Shown one piece after another: positions 55,547 to 63,910 of a stretch of DNA of 64,000 nt; position 1 is the first letter of the stretch, and each line of letters begins with the position of its first letter. The stretch spans positions 1 to 64,000 of the forward strand of contig JAWKIW010000022.1 of NCBI GenBank assembly GCA_041394145.1. Reading direction: 5' to 3'. The position numbers were made by a program, and so were the translations under genes. The stretch is from JAWKIW01 sp041394145. Its GTDB lineage: Bacteria; Actinomycetota; Acidimicrobiia; Acidimicrobiales; Acidimicrobilacustridaceae. The notes below the pieces were generated by a model that was not told where the DNA came from, searched no databases, and worked only from the letters and a program-made list of their open reading frames with translations.

Positions 55547-57088
55547 CTACGCCGACGGCTGCCCATGGAGCCACGCTCGGTTCTGCGGGGCGCGGCCGTC
55601 GACGGCGCCGGCGCGGACGAGGTGGGAGACGACGGCCGCGGCGACCGGCTCGGGGACGCGCCGGTTGCGGACGCCGAGCAGCTGGCGGATCGTGCCGGCG
55701 GGCGTGAGCTCGCCGCACGCCACCAGACGGCCGTGGCGCCGGACGCCGACCAACAGCGAGCGGCCGGCGAGGGCGGCGGGGCCGAAGTCGCCGACGCAGC
55801 TCTCGAGCACCCGACCCCAGGCGCGCAGCTCCGCCGGCGTGCGGGGCAGCTCGAGCTGCAGGTCGCCCGGCAGGGTGGCGCCGTCGACGAGGGTCGCCCA
55901 CGGCGGCCGGGGCAGCGGCCGGTCGGGTGAGGACGCCGCGAGTGCGGCGGCGCGAGCGCCCACCGCCGGTGCGGCGAAGGCCAGGTCGCGCACGTCGCGC
56001 GCCGCCGCAGCCGGCGTCGGGCGAGCCCGGGTCGGGGCCTGGACCTGGGCCTGTGCACGGGCCTGGGCCGCAGGTCGTGTCGGAGCAGCGGCCGCGGGCA
56101 CCGGTCGGTCCCGCCGACGCCGCGGTGCGGGGCGGGCCGCCCGCATCGCCTCGTCACCCTCGGCCGCAACCGCCACCGTCCGGCGTGTCGTGGCCCGGGG
56201 CGGGAGCGGCTCGGCACCGCCGACGATCGCCCCCCTCGGATCGAGCGGTGTCAGCGAGCGGCAGAGCGCGAGCAGGTCGTCGAGCCGGCCCGGGAGCCGG
56301 GAGGGCAGGTGGTGGCGCACCCCGCGCAGCAGCACGACCAGCTCGGCGAAGGCGGCATCGGGTCGGTCGGCCGCGACGACACCGTCGAGCCACCGCGCCA
56401 CCCGGTCGGGCTCGAGCCCGCGCAGCACCCGGCGCGCCGCTCGAAGGTCGTCGACGCGAGGCCAGTGCGCCGGCGCCACCACGACGCCGTCGGCCTCGAG
56501 CAGCCGCGCCAACCGGTCGGCGTCGAGGACCTGGGCCGCCGCCGAGGCGAGGCCGACCCGGAACAGGTCGACGGTGTCGGCCTCCCACCCCACGAGCCGG
56601 CGGGCGAAGGCGGCAACGACCCGACGCGTCGTCCGGTCGCCGAACAGCGCTCGGGCGCCGCTGCGGGCATCAGGTCGGCGCAGCGCCTCGGCGACCCATC
56701 GGGGAACGTCGGCAACGGGGTGACGACCCTGCCGATACGGCTCGCGCAGCAGGGGGAACGACGCCGCCCCCACGACCGCCACCAGCGGGCCGTCGCACGG
56801 GACCGGCAGACCGTGCGCGCCGAGCAGCTCGACGACGTGCCGCCGGACGAGACGGGAGGCGACGGCGGGGTCGACGCCCGCCGCCTCGGCGGACCGCCCG
56901 ACGGCGTGGTCGAGCACCGACGGCTGCACGGACACGTCGACCGCCGCCCGTCCCGGCAACGGCTCGAGCCGCACCCGCAGGCACCCGTCGCGGACACCCA
57001 GCTCGAACGCGCCGGGCATGCCGATCGGGTCGAACCGGGCCCCGCCGGCTGTCGCGTCCCACGCTCCGGCCCCCGCCAGCCACGCCAT
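55547..57088 (-). CDS. PcfJ-like domain protein
   Basis: A protein of about 513 residues. The last 120 residues (about LQLELPRTPAELRAWGRVLESCVGDFG, SLLVGVRRHGRLVACGELTP, IRQLLGVRNRRVPEP) match the PcfJ-like domain found on conjugative plasmids and in scattered chromosomal loci. A long helical N-terminal part (about 300 residues) and a Pro/Ala/Gln/Arg-rich linker (about 320-400) have no match I recognise. ATG 57088 is preferred over an upstream TTG at 57124; the start is uncertain. The function of PcfJ is unknown. It lies between a PemK-like gene and a Uma2 nuclease. Confidence 0.65.
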   Translation of the reverse strand: MAWLAGAGAWDATAGGARFDPIGMPGAFELGVRDGCLRVRLEPLPGRAAVDVSVQPSVLDHAVGRSAEAAGVDPAVASRLVRRHVVELLGAHGLPVPCDGPLVAVVGAASFPLLREPYRQGRHPVADVPRWVAEALRRPDARSGARALFGDRTTRRVVAAFARRLVGWEADTVDLFRVGLASAAAQVLDADRLARLLEADGVVVAPAHWPRVDDLRAARRVLRGLEPDRVARWLDGVVAADRPDAAFAELVVLLRGVRHHLPSRLPGRLDDLLALCRSLTPLDPRGAIVGGAEPLPPRATTRRTVAVAAEGDEAMRAARPAPRRRRDRPVPAAAAPTRPAAQARAQAQVQAPTRARPTPAAAARDVRDLAFAAPAVGARAAALAASSPDRPLPRPPWATLVDGATLPGDLQLELPRTPAELRAWGRVLESCVGDFGPAALAGRSLLVGVRRHGRLVACGELTPAGTIRQLLGVRNRRVPEPVAAAVVSHLVRAGAVDGRAPQNRAWLHGQPSA

Positions 57089-57246
57089 CGCCCGATGCAA
57101 GCACACGAACACCTGCGCGAGCAACGGGCGAGCCGGGCGATCAGGCCCGCGGTGTCACGGCCGGCACCGACACCTCTCCGGCGGCCCCGACGGGACGGCT
57201 CCGGCGGCGCCCGGTCGTCGTCGGAGCCGGGCCGCCACCACGGGGG

Positions 57247-57783
57247 TCAGTGCGCCAGGATCTGGCCCACGTCGAGCGCCTCGGCGTCCTCGCCGATCGA
57301 GAACCGATCGATCTTGCGGTAGGTCGAGCCGACGGGTGCACGGTGGCGGAGGAGCTCGCCGGCCTCGGGCCGCGGGTCGACGAGCCAGACCTCGGGGACG
57401 CCGGCGCGGGCGTAGGCGGCCAGCTTCGGTCCACGGTCTCGGACCTGGGAGGTGACGGTCACCTCGACCACCAGCACCACCGACCCGCCGGGGACGGCGT
57501 CGTCGGGGTCGAGCAGCACACCCTCGTCGACGACGTACACGTCGGGATCGACCAACGACCGCGGGCCCAGCCGGATGCTCCCGGCGTTGAAGGCGGTGCC
57601 GGCCGGGACGTGGGCGTCGAGGAGGCGGAACACCCGCATCACCGTGACGGTGTGACGGCCGAGCTCGGGGGTCACGTCGTACACCACTCCCTCGATGAGC
57701 TCGGTCGACTCCCAACCGAGGTCACGAACGATGTGGAGGTACTCGTCGACGGTCACGCGGTGGATCTCCCCTGTGACGCTCAC
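57247..57783 (-). CDS. Uma2-family endonuclease (DUF820)
   Basis: A 178-residue PD-(D/E)XK-type nuclease of the Uma2 family: TELIEGVVYDVTPELGRH (about 28-45) gives the first acidic residue, SIRLGPRSLVDPDVYVV the Asp, and VVLVVEVTVTSQVRDRGPKLAAYARAGVPEVWLVDPR (about 103-139) the EXK-type core and signature. Uma2 proteins are often many-copy and mobile in cyanobacteria; one copy here is ordinary. GTG 57783 has a GGTGAGG ribosome-binding site. Confidence 0.85.
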   Translation of the reverse strand: MSVTGEIHRVTVDEYLHIVRDLGWESTELIEGVVYDVTPELGRHTVTVMRVFRLLDAHVPAGTAFNAGSIRLGPRSLVDPDVYVVDEGVLLDPDDAVPGGSVVLVVEVTVTSQVRDRGPKLAAYARAGVPEVWLVDPRPEAGELLRHRAPVGSTYRKIDRFSIGEDAEALDVGQILAH

Positions 57784-57877
57784 CGACCTCACCCCGATCC
57801 GAACGGACGTGCTCCGGACGCCGGCGCATCGTCCCACGGCGGTCGCCGAGGGCACAACCATCGTGGGGAGGGCGCGG

Positions 57878-59383
57878 TCAGGCCGGGTGCACTCGGTGGA
57901 CGGCGTCGACGAGGAAGGGCTGGCGCGGTCCGCCGACGAGGCCACCCACCCGCTCGAGCGCCTCGGCCGGATCGACGCCGCGGTGGCGCACGAGGAAGGC
58001 GGCGCCGACGGCCGGCGTGCGGTTCTCGGCCTGCACGCAGTGGACGAAGACCCGCTTGCCCTCCTCCACCAGCGCGGCGACCAGGTCGCACGTGTCGGCC
58101 AGGACGAAGTCGAGGTTCGGGTTCTGCGCCGGGTCCTGGTCGATCAGGCCGATCACGTGGTGCTCGACGCCCTGCGGCACGTCGTCGGTGCCCATGCGGC
58201 ACAGCGACACCACGGCATCGACCTGGCGCACCTGCGTCGGCACGGCGTGCACGTTGCCGACGGTCACGCCCTCCACCACCGCGACGGCCAGCGGGTCGGC
58301 CGGCCACACGGCTTCGTAGTGCGGCAGCAGGGTCGCCACCCCCGGCCAGCCGTGCGGGCCCGGCCTGCCCTCGTTGGCGGCGAGGCGGGCGAGCCGGTCG
58401 AGGTCGGCACGGGTGCGCGGCGCCGAGACCTTCGTGAGCTCGCCGTGCCGGGGCCGACGCCATCCGTAGGGCACGGCGGTGGCGCCCCAGTGGGCCCCCG
58501 CCAGCGCGCCGGCGATGGCGGCGACGGTGTCGGCGTCGTCGCCGATCCGCACGGCGCGCTCGATCGACAGCCGCAGGTGGGCGCACGGCGGTTCCCCCGC
58601 CGGCACTTCGGTCTGGGCGAGCGACGCCAGCGCCGCCTGCAGGGCCGCCACCACCCAGCCGTTCGGGGTGAACGACTCGGGCGGCGCCGTGCGACAGGCC
58701 GCCAACCGCGCCCGCCACTCGTCCCGACGGGCCGGATCGACGTGATCGAGGCCGGCCTCGACCAGCCCCACCCAGTCGGGCGACCCGTCGGTCGGCCCGT
58801 CGGTCGGCCCGTCGATCGCCCGGGCGACGGCCACGGTCCACAGCACGCAGGCGTCGACGGCGTCGGGGTGCGGGTGGGTGAGCGCCGACAGCTCGGCGGC
58901 GAGCGCGGCCACCGCGTCGAGGTCGCCGAGGTGGGCGAGGGCGACCGGTCCGGTGCGCATGAGGCTGCCGTTGCCGGCGCTGTCGGGACGGCGGCGCTGG
59001 AGCTCGGCCGCCGCCTCGGCGAGGCCGATGCCGAGCTGGCGGTCGCGGGCCAGCACCTGCCGGGTCTGGGAGCCCACGTCGTTCGGCCCGGCCGCGAACC
59101 AGCGCCGCAGCCCGTCCTCCACCTCCCGAACCACGTCGTCGCACCGCGAGGCATCGGCGAGGGGCGTGAGCACCGCCAGGGCCTGCTGGGTGTCGTCGGT
59201 CCACTCCCCCGGCCCCCAGTGCAGGGCACCGCCGCCCGTCATGGCCAGCGGCGTGTCACCCGGCAGCGCGGGGCCGAACTCGTGGGGCGCGCCCAGGGCG
59301 TCGCCGGCGGCCGACGCCAGCACGGCCCCGCAGGCGCGGTCGAACCGCACGGCCGACGGCGGCGCGGACGATGGAACGGTCAC
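57878..59383 (-). CDS. ADP-ribosylglycohydrolase fused to a dual-specificity/tyrosine phosphatase
   Basis: A 501-residue two-domain protein. Residues about 15-345 are an ADP-ribosylglycohydrolase of the DraG/ARH fold: GDALGAPHEFG, Mg-binding EWTDDTQQA (61-68, with two Asp), GNGSLMRTGPVAL (138-149) and GDDADTVAAIAGALAG (281-296). Residues about 370-501 are a phosphatase domain: FVHCVQAENRTPAV (446-459), with the CX5R loop Cys449/Arg455. Preceding GVEHHVIGLIDQDP fits a DUSP-like fold. The GTG at 59383 has GGAGG 9 nt before it. The likely role is removing ADP-ribose and phosphate marks, perhaps on the same target. Confidence 0.85.
   Translation of the reverse strand: MTVPSSAPPSAVRFDRACGAVLASAAGDALGAPHEFGPALPGDTPLAMTGGGALHWGPGEWTDDTQQALAVLTPLADASRCDDVVREVEDGLRRWFAAGPNDVGSQTRQVLARDRQLGIGLAEAAAELQRRRPDSAGNGSLMRTGPVALAHLGDLDAVAALAAELSALTHPHPDAVDACVLWTVAVARAIDGPTDGPTDGSPDWVGLVEAGLDHVDPARRDEWRARLAACRTAPPESFTPNGWVVAALQAALASLAQTEVPAGEPPCAHLRLSIERAVRIGDDADTVAAIAGALAGAHWGATAVPYGWRRPRHGELTKVSAPRTRADLDRLARLAANEGRPGPHGWPGVATLLPHYEAVWPADPLAVAVVEGVTVGNVHAVPTQVRQVDAVVSLCRMGTDDVPQGVEHHVIGLIDQDPAQNPNLDFVLADTCDLVAALVEEGKRVFVHCVQAENRTPAVGAAFLVRHRGVDPAEALERVGGLVGGPRQPFLVDAVHRVHPA
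58784..58813. repeat. 12-bp tandem repeat in the ADP-ribosylglycohydrolase gene
   Basis: CCCGTCGGTCGG occurs at 58784 and 58796, with a near copy at 58808. It encodes DGPTDGPTDG (about residues 191-200), a surface loop between helices. Confidence 0.7.
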
Positions 59384-59435
59384 GGTGCAGCTCCTCCCGC
59401 CGGGTGGACCTCGTCGTCCACCCCGATCACCCCTG

Positions 59436-59449
59436 GGTACGACCGTACC
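59436..59449. promoter_or_regulatory. Palindrome GGTACG-AC-CGTACC between divergent genes
   Basis: A perfect 6-bp inverted repeat with a 2-bp centre in the 150-bp gap between the ADP-ribosylglycohydrolase and methyltransferase genes. TACGGT hexamers occur on both strands inside it. It may be an operator or an overlapping divergent promoter. Confidence 0.4.
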
Positions 59450-59533
59450 GTGACACGCCGACCCGATCGGCCCGTCGCCGCACCGGGGGTTGCCCTGCGC
59501 CATGATGGCGGTCCGCACGAGGGGGTGCCGACG

Positions 59534-60349
59534 ATGAGCGAGTGGGAGACGACCGAGGGCGAGCACTGGGCCGCGAACGCCGACCGCTACACCCGGTCGC
59601 TGTCGGGCTACGGCGCGATCCTCACCGAGGCGCTGGCGCTGACGCCGGGCGAGCGGGTGCTCGACGTGGGCTGCGGCTGTGGCGACATCTCGGTCGCCGC
59701 CGGCCGCGCCGTGGGGGACGGCGGCGCCGTGCACGGCGTCGACCTCTCGGCCGCCATGCTCGCCGTCGCCGAGGCCCGGGCCCGGGCCGCGTCGCTGGAC
59801 CAGGTCCGCTTCAGCCGGGCCGACGCCGCCGTCTGGCAACCCGACGACGGCCCGCTCGACGTCGCCACCAGCCGCTTCGGGGTCATGTTCTTCGAGGACC
59901 CGGTGGCCGCCTTCGCCAACATCCACACTGGGCTGCGCCCCGGTGGCCGGCTGGTGTTCCTGTGCTGGCGGGACCTGACGGTCAACGACTGGCTGTTCGT
60001 GCCCGGCGCCGCGGTCGCCGAGGTGCTGCCGCTGCCCGTCGGCGAGCCGGGGGCCCCGGGAGCCTTCGCGCTGGCCGACGGTGACCGCCTCGCCGGCATC
60101 CTCGCCACCGCCGGCTTCACCGACGTCGAGCTCGACGAGGCCGTCGCGCCGATGTGGATGGGCCGCGACGTCGACGACGCGGTGGGCTTCCTCCGGACCA
60201 CCGGGATGGGTCGCTCCCTGTTCGCCGACGCCCCGAACGAGCTGGTGGCCGAGGCGACGGCGCGCGCCGCCGCCGCGCTGGCGCCCCACGAGGGCGCCGA
60301 CGGCGTCGTGCTCGGCGGCACGGCCTGGCTGGTGCGGGCGACCGCCTGA
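59534..60349 (+). CDS. SAM-dependent methyltransferase
   Basis: A 271-residue methyltransferase. Motif I is VLDVGCGCGDISVAAGR (about 43-59), motif post-I HGVDLSAAML, motif II DAAVWQPDDGPLDVATSRFGVMFFEDP and motif III LRPGGRLVFLCW. The FGVMFFEDP form belongs to the UbiE-like/arsenite-like small-molecule group. An ATG at 59534 has GAGGGGG upstream. Substrate unknown. It is divergent from the ADP-ribosylglycohydrolase gene and convergent with the ligase. Confidence 0.9.
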   Translation: MSEWETTEGEHWAANADRYTRSLSGYGAILTEALALTPGERVLDVGCGCGDISVAAGRAVGDGGAVHGVDLSAAMLAVAEARARAASLDQVRFSRADAAVWQPDDGPLDVATSRFGVMFFEDPVAAFANIHTGLRPGGRLVFLCWRDLTVNDWLFVPGAAVAEVLPLPVGEPGAPGAFALADGDRLAGILATAGFTDVELDEAVAPMWMGRDVDDAVGFLRTTGMGRSLFADAPNELVAEATARAAAALAPHEGADGVVLGGTAWLVRATA

Positions 60350-60368
60350 CGGTCACCGGCGCCGGCGC

Positions 60369-61946
60369 TCAGCCGACGCTGCGCTCGTGGCCCTCCCAGT
60401 ACTGCGCCCGCAGCGCCTTCTTGTCGGGCTTGCCCAACGGCGACATGGGGATGGCGTCGACCACGTCGACCGACTTGGGGGCCTGCACCGAGCCCTTGCG
60501 CTCCTTCACCAGGGTGATGAGGCGCTCGGCGTCGACGGTGGCGCCCGGCTTGGCCACCACCACGGCCTTCACCGCCTCGCCCCAGCGGTCGTCGGGCACC
60601 CCGACCACGGCGACCTGGGCGACGGCCTCGTCGGTGGCGATGACGTCCTCCACCTCGCGGGGGAACACGTTGAAGCCACCGGTGACGATCATGTCCTTCT
60701 TGCGGTCGACGAGGAACAAGAAGCCGTCCTCGTCGATGCGGCCGACGTCGCCGGTGTGCAGCCACCCGCCCTCGGTCGTCTCCGAGGTCTGCTCGGGCAG
60801 GCCGTGGTAGCCGGCCATCACCAGCGGCGAGCGCACGCAGATCTCGCCCGCCTCGCCCGGGGGCACCGGGTTGCACTCGTCGTCGAGCAGGGCCAGGTTC
60901 ACCCACGGGACCACCCGGCCGGCCGAGGCGAGCCGCTCGAGGTCGTTCGGGTCGTGGTCCTCCTTGCGCAGCACCGAGATGGTCATGGGGACCTCGGTCT
61001 GGCCGTAGAACTGGAAGAACTTCGGGCCCCAGGTGCGGATGCCCTCGGCGAGGCGGGTGGGCGACATCGGCGAGGCGCCGTAGAAGATCGTCTCCATGCT
61101 CGACAGGTCGGCACCGTCGGCCATCGGCGAGTCGAGCAGCATGTAGATCATCACCGGCACGAGCATGGTGGCGGTGATGCGGTGCTCCTCGATCATCCCG
61201 AAGAACTCGACGTCGGAGAACCCGCTCATGCAGTACAGCGTCCCGCCCCGCAGCAGCACCGGGGCGAAGAAGGCGCCGGCGGCGTGGCTCAGCGGCGTGG
61301 CCATCAGGAACCGGATCTCGTCGGGCCACTCCCACTCGGCCATCTGGATCTGGGTCATGGTGATGGCCGACTCGAAGGTGCCCATCACGCCCTTGGGCCG
61401 GCCGGTGGTGCCGCCGGTGTAGATGACGGTGCAGATGTCCTTGGGGTCGATGTCGGGCACCACGAGCGGCTGGGGCTCGAACTGGTCGGCCAGCGCGGCG
61501 TAGTCCTGGCCGAGGGAGCCGTCGCCGCCGATGGCGAGCAGGTTCTTCAGGCCCGGGACCAGCTCGGTCAGCTGGCGCACGTGGTCGCCGAAGTACTCGG
61601 CGTCGAACACGAGCGTCTCGACGCCGGCGTCGTTGAGGACGTAGGCGTGGTCCTCGAGCGAGCCCAGCGGGTGCAGCGCGGTGTTGCGGCAGGCGGCGAT
61701 GGAGGTGGCCGCCATGTTGTAGAGGACCTCGGGCCGGTTGGCCGACAAGATGGCGCACGGCGAGCCCTTGCCCACGCCGAGCGAGGCGAGGGCCTGGATG
61801 AACTGGCTGGTGCGCTCGCGGACGTCCTTGTAGGTGGCGTGGGTCTCGCCGAGGAAGAAGCAGGGACGGTCGTCGTAGCCGTTCAACCCCTTCACCAGGA
61901 GGTGCGGGAGCAGGACGGGCGCGTGGAGTTCGTCGTTCGCAGTCAC
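60369..61946 (-). CDS. AMP-forming acyl-CoA ligase/synthetase
   Basis: A 525-residue adenylating enzyme. The P-loop is YTGGTTGRPKG (about 175-185), A5-type FQFYGQTEVP follows, then GYHGLPEQTSE, the A7/A8 hinge TGDVGRIDEDGFLFLVDRKKDMIVTGGFNVFPREVE, and the catalytic Lys in SPLGKPDKKAL. It probably activates a fatty or aromatic acid to its CoA ester. GTG 61946 follows a TACGGT -10 hexamer by 8 nt. Confidence 0.92.
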   Translation of the reverse strand: MTANDELHAPVLLPHLLVKGLNGYDDRPCFFLGETHATYKDVRERTSQFIQALASLGVGKGSPCAILSANRPEVLYNMAATSIAACRNTALHPLGSLEDHAYVLNDAGVETLVFDAEYFGDHVRQLTELVPGLKNLLAIGGDGSLGQDYAALADQFEPQPLVVPDIDPKDICTVIYTGGTTGRPKGVMGTFESAITMTQIQMAEWEWPDEIRFLMATPLSHAAGAFFAPVLLRGGTLYCMSGFSDVEFFGMIEEHRITATMLVPVMIYMLLDSPMADGADLSSMETIFYGASPMSPTRLAEGIRTWGPKFFQFYGQTEVPMTISVLRKEDHDPNDLERLASAGRVVPWVNLALLDDECNPVPPGEAGEICVRSPLVMAGYHGLPEQTSETTEGGWLHTGDVGRIDEDGFLFLVDRKKDMIVTGGFNVFPREVEDVIATDEAVAQVAVVGVPDDRWGEAVKAVVVAKPGATVDAERLITLVKERKGSVQAPKSVDVVDAIPMSPLGKPDKKALRAQYWEGHERSVG

Positions 61947-61954
61947 GGCCCGAC

Positions 61955-61960
61955 ACCGTA
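61955..61960 (-). promoter_or_regulatory. -10 hexamer TACGGT, leaderless promoter of the ligase gene
   Basis: Ends 8 nt before GTG 61946. It lies 16 bp from the recD stop. Confidence 0.45.
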
Positions 61961-61975
61961 GTTCCTGACGGGCCG

Positions 61976-63910
61976 TCAGGTCACGGGGCCGTGGTCGTCG
62001 CCCGCCGCCGCCCGCAGCCGGGCGCCCAGGCCGCTGGCCCGCACGACGCGGCGCTCGACGGCGGCCCGCAGGGAGGCCTCGCTGCCGACGATGGTGACGC
62101 CGTGGCGGGCCCGGGTGATGGCGGTGTACAGCAGCTCGCGGGTTGCCAGGCGCGAGTCGGGCGGGGGCAGGACCACCACGACGCGGTCGAACTCGGAGCC
62201 CTGGCTCTTGTGGATCGTCATGGCGTGGCACGTCTCGACCGACTCGAGCCGGGCCGGCCCGATGGTGCGGACGCCCTGGCCGTGCGGGAACGCCACCACG
62301 ACGGCACCGTCGCCGCCCGGCGACGCCACGACGACACCGAGGTCGCCGTTGAACAGCTCGAGCACCCGGTCGTTCGCGGTGACCAGCAGCGGACGACCGA
62401 CGGAGAAGCCCCGTGGCACGGGACCGTCGCCGGCCAGCCACTGCTCGACCTGCCGGTTCCAGTGGCTGACGCCGAAGGGCCCCCGGCGATGGGCGCACAG
62501 CACCCGCACCTCGCCGAGGGCACCGAGGGCCGCGAGCCCGTCGCCCTCCCGGGCCGCCGCCGCCGTCCGGCGGGCGGCGTCGAGGGCGGCGGCGCGCACC
62601 GCGTCGGCCGCCAGGGTCGTGTCACCGGCAGCCCGCACCCACTCGAGGCCGACCCCACCGGCGCCGCCGGTGGTCTCGTCGGTGGGAGCCGCTCCGCCGG
62701 CGAGGACGTCGACGGCGGCGTCGACGTCGCCCGCCCGCACGGCGGCGGCGAACACGCCCACCGGTGAGGCCGACGGGAACCGGTAGCTCTCCGTCAGCAC
62801 GTGCAGGCTGCCGGCCACGCCGGCGCTGGACGGTGGCACCGAGGTCCCGGCGGCACCGGCGATGTCGCCGAGCACCGAGCCGGCCTCGACGCTGGCGAGC
62901 TGGCCGGGGTCGCCGACGAGCACGAGGCGGGCGTCGCGGCGCACGCCGTCGAGCAGCTTGGTCATCAGCGGCAGCGACACCATCGACGTCTCGTCGACGA
63001 TCACCACGTCGTGGACGAGCGGATCGCGGGGGTCTCGTCGCACCCGCGTCCGACCGGGACGGGCGCCGAGCAGGCGGTGGATGGTGGCGGCCTCGGCCGC
63101 CTCCAGCCGGGCCGCCAGCGCCTCGGCACCCGGGAGCGCCGACGCCCGCAGCTCTCGGGCCGTCTGGCGGAAGGTCTCCCCCATCCGGGCCGCGGCCTTG
63201 CCCGTGGGGGCGGCGAGCGCGATCCGCAGGTGCGCGTCACCGTCGATCAACAGGGCGAGGAGGGCGGCGACGGTGCGGGTCTTGCCGGTGCCGGGTCCGC
63301 CGACGATCACCGCCAGCGATCGGGTCGCGCCCGACGACGCCGCCGTCCACTGGCCCGGTGCCGCGGCCTCGGGACCGAGCAGCGCCTCGAGCAGCTCGGC
63401 CCGCCGGGCCGGGTCCAGCGACGAGGCCACCGGCGGTTCGGCCGCCCGGCGCACGAGCTCGTCGGCCACGGCGTCCTCGTAGGCCCGGTAGCGCTCGAGG
63501 TAGACCAGGTCGCCGTCGAGCACGAGCGGCACCCCGGCGAGCGATCCGTCCCCGACCGACTCGGCCCGCACGGTCAGCGGCGAGGCGGCGACCGCGGCCC
63601 GCCAGGCGGCGAGGTCGGCCGGCCAGGGCAGCGCCTCGATGGCGGACGCCGCCTCGGCGTCGGCATCGCGCTCGACCTCGGCCGGCACGGACTCGGCGAC
63701 CGTGGCCAGGTCGAGGCAGGTGTGGCCCAGCCGGGGCGCACGGGCCGCCAGGGCGACGGCCAGGGCCACGTCGGCATCGGTCGGGCCGAGGCCGCCGAGC
63801 CGGGCCAGGGTCGCGGCGACGTGCACGTCGGCGGCGGCGAGCACGCCCGCCTCACGCCACGGTGCCAGCTGCGCGAGCACGTCGAGGCCGGCCCCCTCGA
63901 GCGCGGTCAT
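61976..63910 (-). CDS. recD: Exodeoxyribonuclease V alpha subunit RecD
   Basis: A 644-residue SF1B helicase. Walker A is GGPGTGKT (204-211), motif II VIVDETSMV, motif III LVLVGDPGQLASVEAGSVL and motif VI YTAITRARHGVTIVGS, with TIHKSQGSEF (motif V) near residue 585. The N-terminal helical domain is the RecD type. It works with RecB and RecC in double-strand break repair and in degrading linear DNA. ATG 63910 overlaps the upstream gene's TGA by 2 bases (ATGA), as in recBD operons. Confidence 0.94.
   Translation of the reverse strand: MTALEGAGLDVLAQLAPWREAGVLAAADVHVAATLARLGGLGPTDADVALAVALAARAPRLGHTCLDLATVAESVPAEVERDADAEAASAIEALPWPADLAAWRAAVAASPLTVRAESVGDGSLAGVPLVLDGDLVYLERYRAYEDAVADELVRRAAEPPVASSLDPARRAELLEALLGPEAAAPGQWTAASSGATRSLAVIVGGPGTGKTRTVAALLALLIDGDAHLRIALAAPTGKAAARMGETFRQTARELRASALPGAEALAARLEAAEAATIHRLLGARPGRTRVRRDPRDPLVHDVVIVDETSMVSLPLMTKLLDGVRRDARLVLVGDPGQLASVEAGSVLGDIAGAAGTSVPPSSAGVAGSLHVLTESYRFPSASPVGVFAAAVRAGDVDAAVDVLAGGAAPTDETTGGAGGVGLEWVRAAGDTTLAADAVRAAALDAARRTAAAAREGDGLAALGALGEVRVLCAHRRGPFGVSHWNRQVEQWLAGDGPVPRGFSVGRPLLVTANDRVLELFNGDLGVVVASPGGDGAVVVAFPHGQGVRTIGPARLESVETCHAMTIHKSQGSEFDRVVVVLPPPDSRLATRELLYTAITRARHGVTIVGSEASLRAAVERRVVRASGLGARLRAAAGDDHGPVT

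Noticed and set aside
55547..57088. Conjugative plasmid or integrated element around the PcfJ-like gene
   Set aside because: No integrase, relaxase, attachment repeats or tRNA, and composition does not differ from the flanks.
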